Below are positions 1 through 8,483 of a DNA stretch of 64,000 nt, in pieces (positions within the stretch are counted from its first letter, which is position 1; each line of letters starts with the position of its first letter). This DNA comes from Fibrobacter sp. UBA7003 (GTDB lineage: Bacteria; Fibrobacterota; Fibrobacteria; Fibrobacterales; Fibrobacteraceae), in NCBI GenBank assembly GCA_002449765.1, contig DJXN01000015.1, positions 248,001 through 312,000 on the forward strand, written 5' to 3'. Made by a program: the position numbers and the translations under genes. A model generated the notes under the pieces. The model was not told the DNA's origin, made no database searches, and worked only from the letters and a program-made list of their open reading frames with translations.

Positions 1-1059
1 CGCGCGAATTCGCATCATGATATCTGGATTATGAATGCCGACGGCAGCAATGCCCGTGCGCTTACGAGTGGCGACAACGTGGACTGGTTCCCGCGAATCT
101 CTCCGGATGGTTCGACGGTGCTTTTTAATCGCAGCAAGGGCGGCTGGGTGCCTGAAAACGACGCGAACTATCCCGAAAAGTGGGACCTGTGGATGGTCGA
201 TATCTCGGGCGAGAACGCGCGCAAGGTGGTGGACAACGCTACATGGGGCACCTGGAGACCCGACGGCAAGTCCATCGTGTTCAGTCGCGCAGGGAAGGTC
301 TTTACGATGGACCTCGCGAACAAGGCCGAAACGCTCGTGCTCGATGGCGAAAAGGCCTTCAACAAGTCCGGTGTTATTCTGCAGGAACCGAACATGAGCC
401 CCGACGGGAAGCATTTGGCGATTACGCTCCGCGGCTCCATGCGCGAGACGGGCGTGTGGAACCTCTCGAAGAATGTCTGGACCAAGTCCGGCGACGGTTG
501 CCAGATTGACTGGAACTTCGACGGCTCCAAGCTCTACCGAGTGAATCCCACGGGTAATGGCGGTACTGCAGCCCCGAGCGAAATCCTGTGGTTTTCTGCC
601 AAGGACGGCAAGCAGATTGAGAAGGTCGGCTTCTTCGGCATCCCGAAGAACGTGAAACTGATGGACCTGCCGGGCCGTCGCAGTCATGAATACTTCCCAC
701 GCCTCTCGCCCGATGGCAAGTGGCTTGTGTGGGGTGCGACCGACAAGGGCCACGACCACGACCTGTTCGACTACGAGCTCTACATCTGGAAGATTGGCGA
801 ACCGGTGGAAACTGCGACCCGCATTACCTATCACAGCGGCAACGACCGCTGGCCGGATATCTGGCTCGGCAAGGTCCCGGTGAACGCTTCGGCAGGCTCA
901 GCGACCGGAGCGACAAAGGCTGTTGAGACTGCGGCCCAGGCTGCGGTCGGTGCCGCCGTTGCCGGTGGTGTAAGCGATGCCAAGATGGACGAACTCATCC
1001 AGGCCATCGATCGCCTGACCGAAGCGGTGAAGGCTCTTTCTGCCGAAAAGAAAGAGTAA
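1..1059 (+). CDS. TolB-like beta-propeller protein, C-terminal part
   Basis: The frame is open from base 1, so the start lies before the window; the ATG at 31 is internal. Blade motifs of the PD40/WD40-like TolB type are visible: a D-I-W-I-M-N-A-D-G-S run at the very start, then several S-P-D-G turns. The last 60 residues leave the propeller: an Ala/Gly-rich linker and a short predicted coiled coil ending in K-K-E. Proteins of this kind sit in the periplasm or on the outer membrane. The substrate or partner cannot be told from this fragment. No terminator is evident, and the gene converges on the ftsB-like gene directly after its stop. Confidence 0.8.
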   Translation, partial: RANSHHDIWIMNADGSNARALTSGDNVDWFPRISPDGSTVLFNRSKGGWVPENDANYPEKWDLWMVDISGENARKVVDNATWGTWRPDGKSIVFSRAGKVFTMDLANKAETLVLDGEKAFNKSGVILQEPNMSPDGKHLAITLRGSMRETGVWNLSKNVWTKSGDGCQIDWNFDGSKLYRVNPTGNGGTAAPSEILWFSAKDGKQIEKVGFFGIPKNVKLMDLPGRRSHEYFPRLSPDGKWLVWGATDKGHDHDLFDYELYIWKIGEPVETATRITYHSGNDRWPDIWLGKVPVNASAGSATGATKAVETAAQAAVGAAVAGGVSDAKMDELIQAIDRLTEAVKALSAEKKE

Positions 1060-1341
1060 CTATTTGACCATCTGAAAAACCTTCTCGTCCTTGCGGCTCA
1101 TGCCGTAACGGGTGCGGAGGATTTCTTCTTTGTAGAGGGAGTCGTTCTGGAGTCTCTCGATGATGAGCTTGCGCTCTTCGATGACGGTGTTGAGCGAATC
1201 GATTTGCTTTTGCTTTAATTCGATTTGTTGAATCAGCATCTGCTGCTCGAAAATGTTCCCCTTGCTGAACAGGAGCTGGGATACAACGATAGCGATAAAG
1301 AAAATGACGACCACAATGGCGATGTAGATTTTCTTGTGCAT
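1060..1341 (-). CDS. FtsB/DivIC-like septum protein
   Basis: This is a 93-residue single-pass protein. It has a short basic N-terminus, one membrane span at about residues 5-25, then a coiled coil at about 30-75 rich in Gln, Leu, Lys and Glu, and a short tail with an R-Y-G-M-S motif. Size and layout match the FtsB/DivIC (septum formation initiator) family, which links FtsL and FtsQ in the divisome. The ATG shares one base with the dprA stop (TAATG), so the two are translationally coupled. The family is recognised by architecture more than by sequence, so the name is a likely family call. Confidence 0.75.
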   Translation of the reverse strand: MHKKIYIAIVVVIFFIAIVVSQLLFSKGNIFEQQMLIQQIELKQKQIDSLNTVIEERKLIIERLQNDSLYKEEILRTRYGMSRKDEKVFQMVK

Positions 1342-2261
1342 TATGCCGATCCGTTGAAGTGGAACATGAAGTTGTCTTCGGTGTGGGCGAGACCCGCAAT
1401 TTCGAGCTCTGTCAATATAGCTAAAAGTTCGCCGATATTAAAGCCCGATTCTGCCTGGAGCTCGGGAAATGTTTTGCGGTAGCCGTTGACTTTTGCGAAA
1501 AGTGCTTTCGCGTTTTTTCCGAGCGTGCAGCCCGCGCTTTCGAAGGCCGTGATGCTCTGACCTCCTCGCCGGGGGAGTCCGAGAACCGAAACTAGACTTT
1601 CGGGCCGAAAGACTGGTTTCGCAAGCTCCCGGTCGAGTAGGTCGTTCGTGCCCCCGGCCACTTCGCTGTCGAAGTCGCCGGGGATGGCGTAGAGCGGCTT
1701 TCCCTCCTTGCGGGTGAATTCGGCGGTGATGAGCGCTCCGCCCTTCGCCTTGCTCTGCACGATGACAGTCGCTCGCGACATGCCGCTGATGATGCGGTTC
1801 CTTGCCGGGAAATTCCCCTTGTAGGCAGGCATGTCGGGTTCGAATTCCGAGACGATGGCGCCGCCGTGTTCGAGGATGCGCCTTGCAAGGTTTCCGCGGC
1901 TGCCTTCGATTTTGGTGCCGAGCCCCTGCGCGAGTACGGCGACTGTCGGGATTCCCGCATCGAGCGCGGCTTCGTGACACAGGCTGTCGATTCCCTGCGC
2001 GAGTCCCGAGACGACGATGGCTTGTGTCCCGCATAGTGCGCCCACGAGCCTCCGGCAGAGTTCCTGGGCGCTGTTTCTCGGCCTTCGCGTGCCGACCATC
2101 GCGATTCCCACGGGGAGGTTTGCGTTGCGAGCTTTCGCGCTGTCGAGGGCGTGAACCGGTGGCGGGAGCGTCCCCATGGCATAGAGCTGTTTTGGCTTGT
2201 AGATGGATTCCCCGAGCAAGAGCGGATACTCTTCCGGCTTTACGGTGTAGATGTCTTTCAT
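1341..2261 (-). CDS. dprA: DNA processing protein DprA
   Basis: The 306-residue protein has the Rossmann-fold DprA/Smf domain: VGTRR at 56-60, SGLAQGID at 85-92, FPARNRIISG at 151-160, KGGALITA at 173-180 and IPGD at 193-196. DprA protects incoming single-stranded DNA and loads RecA during natural transformation. The N-terminal SAM-like extension of many DprA proteins is absent, while a short winged-helix-like C-terminus (about 240-306) remains. A TATTTTTA box at 2303-2296 could be its promoter, back to back with the mazG promoter. Confidence 0.93.
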   Translation of the reverse strand: MKDIYTVKPEEYPLLLGESIYKPKQLYAMGTLPPPVHALDSAKARNANLPVGIAMVGTRRPRNSAQELCRRLVGALCGTQAIVVSGLAQGIDSLCHEAALDAGIPTVAVLAQGLGTKIEGSRGNLARRILEHGGAIVSEFEPDMPAYKGNFPARNRIISGMSRATVIVQSKAKGGALITAEFTRKEGKPLYAIPGDFDSEVAGGTNDLLDRELAKPVFRPESLVSVLGLPRRGGQSITAFESAGCTLGKNAKALFAKVNGYRKTFPELQAESGFNIGELLAILTELEIAGLAHTEDNFMFHFNGSA

Positions 2262-2295
2262 TGCTTCCCTTTGGGCGTTGTTGTTTGCCCGTGCC

Positions 2296-2303
2296 TAAAA
2301 ATA
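2296..2303 (-). promoter_or_regulatory. Possible dprA promoter box
   Basis: TATTTTTA resembles the TAnnTTTG box seen at many other starts here. It lies about 35 bp upstream of the dprA ATG, so the transcript would have a short leader. Confidence 0.4.
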
Positions 2304-2355
2304 CAGAATTCGAGTGTCAAAAACAAGGGGGAGAACCTGCGGGCGCGCGACTTTC

Positions 2356-2363
2356 TATCTTTG
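2356..2363 (+). promoter_or_regulatory. mazG promoter box TATCTTTG
   Basis: An exact TAnnTTTG box ends 4 nt before the mazG ATG at 2368. With the usual 4-7 nt distance to the transcription start, the mRNA would begin at or next to the ATG. This also argues against the longer frame starting at 2314. Confidence 0.7.
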
Positions 2364-2367
2364 GGCC

Positions 2368-3168
2368 ATGAAGTACAAGTTTGAAGATTTGGTCGATATC
2401 CTGTCGAAGCTCCGTGCCGAAGATGGTTGCCCGTGGGACCGTGCTCAGGATACGCACACGCTCTTGCCGTACCTGGTAGAAGAAAGCAGCGAGTTTATCG
2501 ATGCCGCTCTCGAGGACGACAAGGCGCACATGTGCGAGGAACTCGGCGACGTGCTTTTGCAGGTGGTTTTCCATGCGCAGGTTTGCAAGGAAAGTGGCGA
2601 TTTCAATATCGACGACGTGGTGCAGGGAATTTGCGAGAAGATGATTCGCAGGCATCCGCACGTTTTTGGCGATGCGCAGGTGGATACCGCGGGCGAAGTG
2701 AGCCGCCGCTGGGAAAAGATCAAGGCCCAGGAGGCGCTTCACCAGAAGGATGCCGGCAAGTCCGTGATGGACAAGGTGAGCCGTAGCATGCCGACCTTGG
2801 CTCGCAGCCAGGATATTATCCGCCGGGTGGCGAAAGTCGGATTCGATTGGGGCGAGGCCGCACCCGTGTTCGACAAGGCTCAGGAAGAATTTGCGGAATT
2901 CCGTGCCGAGATGGAGAAGGTTACGCCAGAGAACGCGAACACCGACCGCCTGGAAGACGAGTTCGGCGATATCATGTTCTGCCTCGTGAACGTGGCGCGC
3001 CATAGCGGGTTCAATGCCGACGTGGCACTCCGCCGCGCAAACGCGAAGTTCGAGAAGCGATTCCGCGAGGTGGAACGCCTTGCACGCGAGCAGGGGAAGG
3101 CCGTTTCCGAATTCGGACTAGAAGGCCTGCAGCAGCTATGGAAGCAGGCTAAGGTTTCCGCTCGATAG
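2368..3168 (+). CDS. mazG: Nucleoside triphosphate pyrophosphohydrolase MazG
   Basis: The 266-residue protein has two MazG helical domains. The first has CPWDRAQDTH at 21-30 and the metal-binding EES..E and EELGD motifs at 38-61. The second has EEFAEF at 173-178 and EDEFGD at 196-201. The enzyme hydrolyses NTPs to NMP and pyrophosphate, a housekeeping role linked to (p)ppGpp control. The start at 2368 is preferred over 2314 because a TATCTTTG promoter box ends 4 nt upstream, and because homologues begin at this point. The 3' end overlaps the convergent lipoprotein gene by 20 bp. Confidence 0.95.
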   Translation: MKYKFEDLVDILSKLRAEDGCPWDRAQDTHTLLPYLVEESSEFIDAALEDDKAHMCEELGDVLLQVVFHAQVCKESGDFNIDDVVQGICEKMIRRHPHVFGDAQVDTAGEVSRRWEKIKAQEALHQKDAGKSVMDKVSRSMPTLARSQDIIRRVAKVGFDWGEAAPVFDKAQEEFAEFRAEMEKVTPENANTDRLEDEFGDIMFCLVNVARHSGFNADVALRRANAKFEKRFREVERLAREQGKAVSEFGLEGLQQLWKQAKVSAR

Positions 3169-3727
3169 TAATCGAATCCTGCAGGTCTATGCGCAAAAGC
3201 CCGTCGCTTGCGGCGACATAGAACTTGTCGAAGTTGCATGAGCTCTCTTCGGCGCCGGTGGCGTCGAATTCCAGAACGTCCTTGTACGTCTTCTTGCCTA
3301 CGGCGATTGAATCCAGCATACGCACGGTGTAGCCGTCGTTGTTTGTCATCTTGTTCCCGTCGAGGTCCTTGAATACGATGTCCGGGCCGTAGGGCCAATT
3401 GACGTCGCGAAGATTCCTGAGACACGAAACGGTCATCTTGCCACCGTTTTCGTCGCATTCAACCCTCACGCCGATGGTAATTTCGTTGAGGAAACCATGT
3501 GCCTCGAATTCAAAATACTCGGGCTTGTGGCTGTAGATGCGTTCTCTGTAGGAATCCTCAATGCCCCAATTGTCGATGACCTTGACTGTATCGCCCCATT
3601 CCTGTTCCTTCTGCACCAGTTTTGCGAAATCGCCGCCGACATACGGATCGTCTACGTCGAACATCCCGCACGAAGTGAGCGTCAAGGTGAGTGCGACTAG
3701 CGTCGTTGCTGTCGAAAACTTATTCAT
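3149..3727 (-). CDS. Lipoprotein, unknown function
   Basis: The 192-residue protein has a lipoprotein signal with lipobox LTSC (Cys20). The mature part is acidic with several single cysteines. I recognise no domain. It overlaps the upstream lipoprotein gene by 8 bp. The two share a similar C-terminal pattern (a predicted strand, then a sentence-like 'LRxxxxDxxTIxE' region), so they may be diverged paralogues. Likely periplasm-facing or outer-membrane attached. Confidence 0.8.
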   Translation of the reverse strand: MNKFSTATTLVALTLTLTSCGMFDVDDPYVGGDFAKLVQKEQEWGDTVKVIDNWGIEDSYRERIYSHKPEYFEFEAHGFLNEITIGVRVECDENGGKMTVSCLRNLRDVNWPYGPDIVFKDLDGNKMTNNDGYTVRMLDSIAVGKKTYKDVLEFDATGAEESSCNFDKFYVAASDGLLRIDLQDSITIERKP

Positions 3728-4412
3728 TGTCGCCCCTTTCCTTGATGGTGAAAGAAGCTCCGTCGGTGGTTTCGAGCCTCAGGATTCCCGCAGTCTTGGA
3801 AAAGTAGAGAAAAGCGGTGTCGCTTTCGATTTGTTTATGGTAGTTGAGAGCGTCGTAGTGAGCCATGTCCATGATGGCGAAAACGCTGTCGTAAGTGACT
3901 CCGTTGAAGGTGATTGTATCGAGCAATCTGACCGTCCCGTCGATTCCCATTTCTTCCGGATTTCCGGCAGAATCAAGTTCGACAAAGAAACCAGTGTTTT
4001 TGTGGCTTATGTGCATCGGCATGCTGTGGCTTATGACAAGATTATTCTTGTTTTCTTCCTCGCTGACGTTAATGCCGCCATAGAAGTTGACTTCGACGCT
4101 CATGATGGGGTAGGTGGACGTGAGGAGTACAGAGCGGTCCTCTTCTTTTGCCACCACGCAGAAATCGCTCCAGTCCTCCATGAAGGTAGAATCCTGGCTC
4201 ACGGTCAGGTCGAATTCGAACCCTTCGGAATGCTCGTAATGAACAGTGTTTCCCTTCTTGAAAACATTGGTGGATTTCTGGCAGTCGGCAAGCTTGTATA
4301 TCGGATGGTAGACCCCGTCGCAGGTGTCGGTACAGCCGCAGGCCGTGAAGGCTACGATGCAGATGTCAATCGTTAGCCCGATTGTCAAGGCCGATAATGC
4401 TCTTTTTGGCAT
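3720..4412 (-). CDS. Lipoprotein, unknown function
   Basis: The start at 4412 is chosen because an AAGGAG site sits 6 nt upstream and the residues that follow form a lipoprotein signal (MPKR, hydrophobic core, FTAC with Cys25). The longer frame to 4448 would bury this signal. The 230-residue product has no family that I recognise. It ends in an I-L-R-L-E-T-T-D segment that resembles the end of the neighbouring lipoprotein, consistent with an old duplication. The two genes form an operon. Confidence 0.8.
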   Translation of the reverse strand: MPKRALSALTIGLTIDICIVAFTACGCTDTCDGVYHPIYKLADCQKSTNVFKKGNTVHYEHSEGFEFDLTVSQDSTFMEDWSDFCVVAKEEDRSVLLTSTYPIMSVEVNFYGGINVSEEENKNNLVISHSMPMHISHKNTGFFVELDSAGNPEEMGIDGTVRLLDTITFNGVTYDSVFAIMDMAHYDALNYHKQIESDTAFLYFSKTAGILRLETTDGASFTIKERGDNE

Positions 4413-4552
4413 GATTTTCTCCTTTTTCCCTTTTGCATAAAATAGCAAAGACTTTGTCTGAAATCATGCCGGGAACCCTATTCCACATTGGAATGTTCCT
4501 TACGGGAATGGCGCTTTGTGAAAAATTTTGTTCACGTCCGGAGGATGCGAAG

Positions 4553-4560
4553 TATATTGA
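4553..4560 (+). promoter_or_regulatory. Promoter box TATATTGA of candidate small RNA
   Basis: TATATTGA fits the TAnnTTTG-type box, with a TTTTG run at 4526-4530 in the position of the Bacteroidota -33 element. It lies just before the first stem of the structured element that ends in a terminator at 4655-4686. Confidence 0.5.
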
Positions 4561-4562
4561 GG

Positions 4563-4687
4563 GTGTACTTCCAGTCAGTCCTGGTTCTGGAGAAGGGATG
4601 CCGGATCGAACCGCGGGGTAGGACTCATTGGGTGTACACTTTCTATTCCAAAGTCACTCGGCCTTCATGGCCGGGTGATTTTTTTCC
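4563..4687 (+). ncRNA. Candidate small structured RNA
   Basis: This intergenic stretch has no convincing coding frame but holds a promoter-structure-terminator series. Nested pairs are GTGTAC 4563-4568 with GTACAC 4634-4639, AGTCCT 4577-4582 with AGGACT 4620-4625, and GGTTC 4583-4587 with GAACC 4608-4612. A 7-nt bulge (4613-4619) lies between the last two on the 3' side. A strong terminator follows. The length is about 120 nt. I could not match it to SRP RNA (no GGAA-tetraloop core), tmRNA or RNase P. A 6S-like role is possible because of the long bulged hairpin, but unproven. Confidence 0.5.
4655..4686 (+). terminator. Rho-independent terminator of the small RNA
   Basis: A 9-bp stem (CACTCGGCC/GGCCGGGTG, one G-T pair) with loop TTCAT is followed by A and seven T. 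The T-run is on the + strand, so it serves the small RNA, not fusA. Confidence 0.75.
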
Positions 4688-4712
4688 TTCCCGATGCATA
4701 CAAATATGCAAG

Positions 4713-4741
4713 AAGGTCCGGGGCATGTGCCACCGGACCTT
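4713..4741 (-). terminator. Hairpin downstream of fusA
   Basis: A perfect 9-bp stem (AAGGTCCGG/CCGGACCTT) with an 11-nt loop lies 26 bp after the fusA stop. The tract after it on the - strand is only moderately T-rich, so termination is likely but may be weak. Confidence 0.5.
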
Positions 4742-4766
4742 GAATCTTGCTTGAAGTCGCTTGGGC

Positions 4767-6896
4767 TTAGGCGCGAGCCTTGGCCTTGTCGCCGTACTTC
4801 TTGATGAGTTCTTCCTGGATGTTGCGCGGCACCGGAGCGTACTTTGCAAATTCCATGGTGAACTCGGCCTTGCCCTGAGTCATGGAGCGAAGGTCGGTAG
4901 CGTAACCGAACATTTCGGAAAGCGGAACTTCGGCGGTGATGGTCGTCGTGCCGAGTTCTTCGCTCGTACCGGTGATGGTACCGCGACGCTGGGAGACGTT
5001 ACCCACAACGTTGCCCTGGAATTCGGTCGGGGTGGCGATTTCGACCTTCATGATCGGTTCAAGAATCTGGGGGCCAGCCTTGGCGAAAGCTTCGCGGAAG
5101 GCCATGCGGGCACAAATCTGGAACGCCATGTCAGAGGAGTCCACCGGGTGGAACGCACCATCCTGAACTTCCATTTCGATACCCACGACCGGGAAGCCGA
5201 TGAGGGAACCGGCCTGCATGCAGCTCTGGAAGCCCTTGTCGCAAGACGGGATGTATTCCTTAGGAATACGGCCGCCGACGACGGAGTTCACGAAGTTGTA
5301 GACCTTTTCCTGGTCGCCTTCGACAGGCATCGGGCGCATCACGCCGGACATCTTAGCGAACTGACCCGAACCACCGGTCTGCTTCTTGTGGGTGTATTCG
5401 AACTTGGCTTCGCGGGTAATGGTTTCGCGGTAGGCCACCTGCGGAGCACCGGTCTGCACGTCCACCTTGTATTCGCGGCGCATACGTTCGATGTACACGT
5501 CGAGGTGAAGTTCGCCCATGCCCTTGATGATGGTTTCGCCGGATTCCTTGTTGACTTCGACCTGGAAGGTCGGGTCTTCCTTCGTGAAGCGGTTGAGGGC
5601 CTTGGACATGTTGTCCAGGTCGTCACGGTTCTTGGCTTCGATCACGAGCTCGATCACGGGGTTCGGCACGTGCATGGAAGTCATGTTGTAGTGGTTCTTG
5701 CCGTCGGTGAAGGTCGTACCGGAAGCACAGTCGATACCGAACAGTGCAACGATGTCGCCGGCGCCGGCTTCGGTGATGTCCACCATTTCGTCGGCGTGCA
5801 TACGCACGAGACGGCCCACGGACACCTTCTTGCCGGTGGCCATGTTGGTGATCATGTCGCCCTTCTTGAGGGTACCCTGGTACACGCGGACGTAGGTGAG
5901 CTGGCCGTAGCGGTCGTTCACGAGCTTGAACGCGTAGCAGACGAGCGGTGCGTTGTCTTCGCTCTTGAGCACGACTTCGGCTTCGTTGTTGTCGAGGTCG
6001 AGGGCCTTGTTTTCAACGTCGGTCGGGCAGGGGAGGTAGTCGATAACACCGTCGAGGAGCTTCTGCACGCCAATGTTCTTGTGGGCAGAACCCATGAACA
6101 CCGGGGTGATTTCGAGGCGGATAGTGGCTTCGCGGATGGTCTTCTTGATGAGGGCCTTGTCGATCTGGTCCACACCGTACTGGCCTTCCATGGCCTTTTC
6201 CATGATTTCGTCGCTGTAGTCAGCGCAGCAGTCGATGAGCTTTTCGCGGTATTCGTTAGCCTGGTCGACGAGTTCGGCCGGGATTTCCTTTTCGATCATG
6301 TCGTCGCCGTTGGCGCCTTCGAAGTAGTAGGCCTTCATTTCGACGAGGTCGACCACGCCCTTCAGTTGGTCTTCGAGACCGATAGGAATCTGCATCACGC
6401 AGGGCTTGTGGTTGAGCTTTTCCTTGAGCATCACGGCCACGCGGAGCGGGTTTGCACCGGAGCGGTCGCACTTGTTGACGAACACGACGCGCGGCACATG
6501 GTAGCGCTTCATCTGGCGGTCAACGGTAATAGACTGGGACTGGACGCCTTCCACACCGGTCAGAACGAGGATAGCACCGTCGAGCACGCGGAGGGAACGT
6601 TCCACTTCGATCGTGAAGTCCACGTGCCCCGGGGTATCGATGATGTTGATGGAGTCCTGTTCACCGCTCTTGGTGTGGGTCCAGTTTGCAAACGTGGCGG
6701 CAGACTGAATCGTGATGCCGCGTTCGCGTTCAAGTTCCATGGAGTCCATCGTGGCGCCGACGCCGTCTTTACCACGAACTTCGTGGATAGCGTGGATACG
6801 CTTTGTGAAGTAGAGGATGCGTTCGGTAAGGGTAGTCTTGCCCGAGTCGATGTGGGCAGAAATACCGATGTTTCTGTGATTTTGGATGTTTTTCAT
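4767..6896 (-). CDS. fusA: Translation elongation factor G
   Basis: The 709-residue protein has all EF-G domains. GTPase motifs are AHIDSGKT (14-21), the [10 protein letters not shown] switch I, DTPGHVDF and NKCDR. Domains II-V follow, ending in a lysine/alanine-rich tail. EF-G drives ribosomal translocation. The G1 motif with Ser (AHIDSGKT), the [23 protein letters not shown] segment and the TIQSAAT switch resemble the mitochondrial EFG1/spdEFG1 subfamily more than the standard bacterial type (AHIDAGKT). It stands alone, outside the usual rpsL-rpsG-fusA-tuf operon, with its own TATCTTTG promoter and a leader of about 36 nt. Confidence 0.95.
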   Translation of the reverse strand: MKNIQNHRNIGISAHIDSGKTTLTERILYFTKRIHAIHEVRGKDGVGATMDSMELERERGITIQSAATFANWTHTKSGEQDSINIIDTPGHVDFTIEVERSLRVLDGAILVLTGVEGVQSQSITVDRQMKRYHVPRVVFVNKCDRSGANPLRVAVMLKEKLNHKPCVMQIPIGLEDQLKGVVDLVEMKAYYFEGANGDDMIEKEIPAELVDQANEYREKLIDCCADYSDEIMEKAMEGQYGVDQIDKALIKKTIREATIRLEITPVFMGSAHKNIGVQKLLDGVIDYLPCPTDVENKALDLDNNEAEVVLKSEDNAPLVCYAFKLVNDRYGQLTYVRVYQGTLKKGDMITNMATGKKVSVGRLVRMHADEMVDITEAGAGDIVALFGIDCASGTTFTDGKNHYNMTSMHVPNPVIELVIEAKNRDDLDNMSKALNRFTKEDPTFQVEVNKESGETIIKGMGELHLDVYIERMRREYKVDVQTGAPQVAYRETITREAKFEYTHKKQTGGSGQFAKMSGVMRPMPVEGDQEKVYNFVNSVVGGRIPKEYIPSCDKGFQSCMQAGSLIGFPVVGIEMEVQDGAFHPVDSSDMAFQICARMAFREAFAKAGPQILEPIMKVEIATPTEFQGNVVGNVSQRRGTITGTSEELGTTTITAEVPLSEMFGYATDLRSMTQGKAEFTMEFAKYAPVPRNIQEELIKKYGDKAKARA

Positions 6897-6938
6897 TTTT
6901 TATTCCACAAATGGAGTTGATGTTTTGAAGTTTGCGCC

Positions 6939-6946
6939 CAAAGATA
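6939..6946 (-). promoter_or_regulatory. fusA promoter box TATCTTTG
   Basis: An exact TAnnTTTG box lies about 42 bp before the fusA ATG, so unlike many neighbours fusA has a real 5' leader. The leader shows only a weak TGGA ribosome-binding site. Confidence 0.65.
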
Positions 6947-6971
6947 GAAAATTTCGGGGGGTATTCAAGGG

Positions 6972-8483
6972 CTATTTGCCGCTTTGGGGGCGTTTGGAGC
7001 GCTTGAAAACTTCGTTTGTGCCGATAAGGGCGGCTATGGCAACCGCAATCCAGTCCCGATAGCTGCTTCCGGTCATCCAGGGGCCGTAATTCATGAAATG
7101 GCGCTGTGCTTCCGGGGTGAGGAATTTGCCCGCCTCGAGGCTCTCGGAAAAACCATCCACGTTGATGGGAATGTAAAAATGCGAAAGCACAAGCTGCAAA
7201 ATAACGGTGAAAATGGCAAATTTGGGTGCAGGGTCCGCCTTGTCGAGGGCATGGCCCAGCGGCACCAGCAGGAGCGGCAGGAACGGAGCGATGTGCCTCG
7301 ATTCGCTGTCGAGGGCAAAAAAGAGGAAGACGAGAAGCACTAGCGTATGCCCGGGCGACCTTGCTGTGGAAACCTTTACGAAATCCCTCGCGAACAAGAC
7401 CAGGAAGGCGGGAAGGGCACCCCAGTAGACGACGTGCCCCGCCAGGGTGACGAGGGGGTACTTTAAGGGACGGATGAGGACCTGGAGCAGGAACACCTTG
7501 CCGTCGAAGAAGTAGTCGTTGTTCGTGTGCATGCGGAGGAGCAGGGATACGGCTGCGATGCAGAGCACGATGCCGATGAAGACCCTGGGGCGGAAAGACC
7601 GGGCGAAATCCACTGCGGAATAGGGAATGCCGGGGACTTTTCGGAGCAAGGCGATAACCCAGGCGCAGCCCGAGAATGCAATAAGGCAGAAGATGATGTG
7701 CCCGGTGCCGAAGTTTCCCATCAGGAGGTTGTCGAGGATTTCCTGCTTGTGCATGACATGGAACAGGATGACGAGAGTCCCGGCGGCAAGCCCGTAGACA
7801 AACGGGAGAACCAGGAAAAACTTGGGAACCGGTTTTTCGAAAAGTTCCGGGAGCGCGCCTGCGGACTTGCTCACGCCCAGTCGGAGCGGGAACAAAAGAA
7901 GCAGCGTCATCACGTAGGTGAGGGAGGGCCAGGTGACAAGCCCGAGGAGCGAGAGCGCGAATCCCGAGGCCTCCCTGCCTTTGAGGATCGCGTAGTAGGA
8001 GGCGAGCGCGACAGTCACGGCGAAGGCGTCCGTCTGGAACGGAACGTAGCCGCAGTTTTTCAGGGTTGCGTAATTGAAGAAGAATAGCGAAAAGAGGACG
8101 ACCGTTGTGGCGGGTTTCCATCCCTGCAACCGTGCCAGCTTGAAGAACAGCAGGAGCTGGAGGGCGAGGTTTACAAAATGGAGCACGTACATCCCGGCCA
8201 TCATGTGCGCATTGTCGAGCGGAATGCCGGCCAGATTGTAGACAACGTTCATCAGGCAGAACGGGAAGATGCGCTGGATGCGGAAGCTGTCATAGCCGGT
8301 GGCGAAGAAATCTGCGGAAAAGTTGCGGAAGACCTCGCGGTAGAATTCCCCGTCGAATCCCGCGCCTTCGTTCACGGGAATGGTCTCGCCACAGACAGAT
8401 AGGGCGAATAGGGCGAGGAGGATTGCTGACAGGAGCCCGTAGACGGTGCGGACTGCCAAATGCTTATGCGTGGAGTCGTTCAC
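6972..8483 (-). CDS. Multi-pass membrane protein, GT-C glycosyltransferase-like
   Basis: The 503-residue protein has about 11-13 hydrophobic spans from residue 10 to the C-terminus. The first outside loop holds an acidic G-F-D-G-E-F-Y motif (about residues 42-48). Its spacing resembles the acidic catalytic motif in the first loop of GT-C glycosyltransferases that use lipid-linked sugars. No glycosyltransferase signature beyond this is visible, so the function is inferred from shape. The ATG overlaps the stop of the EcsC-like gene by 4 bp (ATGA), so the two are co-translated. Confidence 0.6.
   Translation of the reverse strand: MNDSTHKHLAVRTVYGLLSAILLALFALSVCGETIPVNEGAGFDGEFYREVFRNFSADFFATGYDSFRIQRIFPFCLMNVVYNLAGIPLDNAHMMAGMYVLHFVNLALQLLLFFKLARLQGWKPATTVVLFSLFFFNYATLKNCGYVPFQTDAFAVTVALASYYAILKGREASGFALSLLGLVTWPSLTYVMTLLLLFPLRLGVSKSAGALPELFEKPVPKFFLVLPFVYGLAAGTLVILFHVMHKQEILDNLLMGNFGTGHIIFCLIAFSGCAWVIALLRKVPGIPYSAVDFARSFRPRVFIGIVLCIAAVSLLLRMHTNNDYFFDGKVFLLQVLIRPLKYPLVTLAGHVVYWGALPAFLVLFARDFVKVSTARSPGHTLVLLVFLFFALDSESRHIAPFLPLLLVPLGHALDKADPAPKFAIFTVILQLVLSHFYIPINVDGFSESLEAGKFLTPEAQRHFMNYGPWMTGSSYRDWIAVAIAALIGTNEVFKRSKRPQSGK

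Noticed and set aside
4563..4687. SRP RNA or tmRNA
   Set aside because: The GGAA tetraloop with the symmetric loop of SRP RNA is absent, and there is no tRNA-like end or tag frame.
4761..6920. 719-codon open frame on the + strand opposite fusA
   Set aside because: It is a mirror of the biased codon use of fusA. The product is a His/Val/Asp-rich string with no signal or domain, and no ribosome-binding site precedes it.
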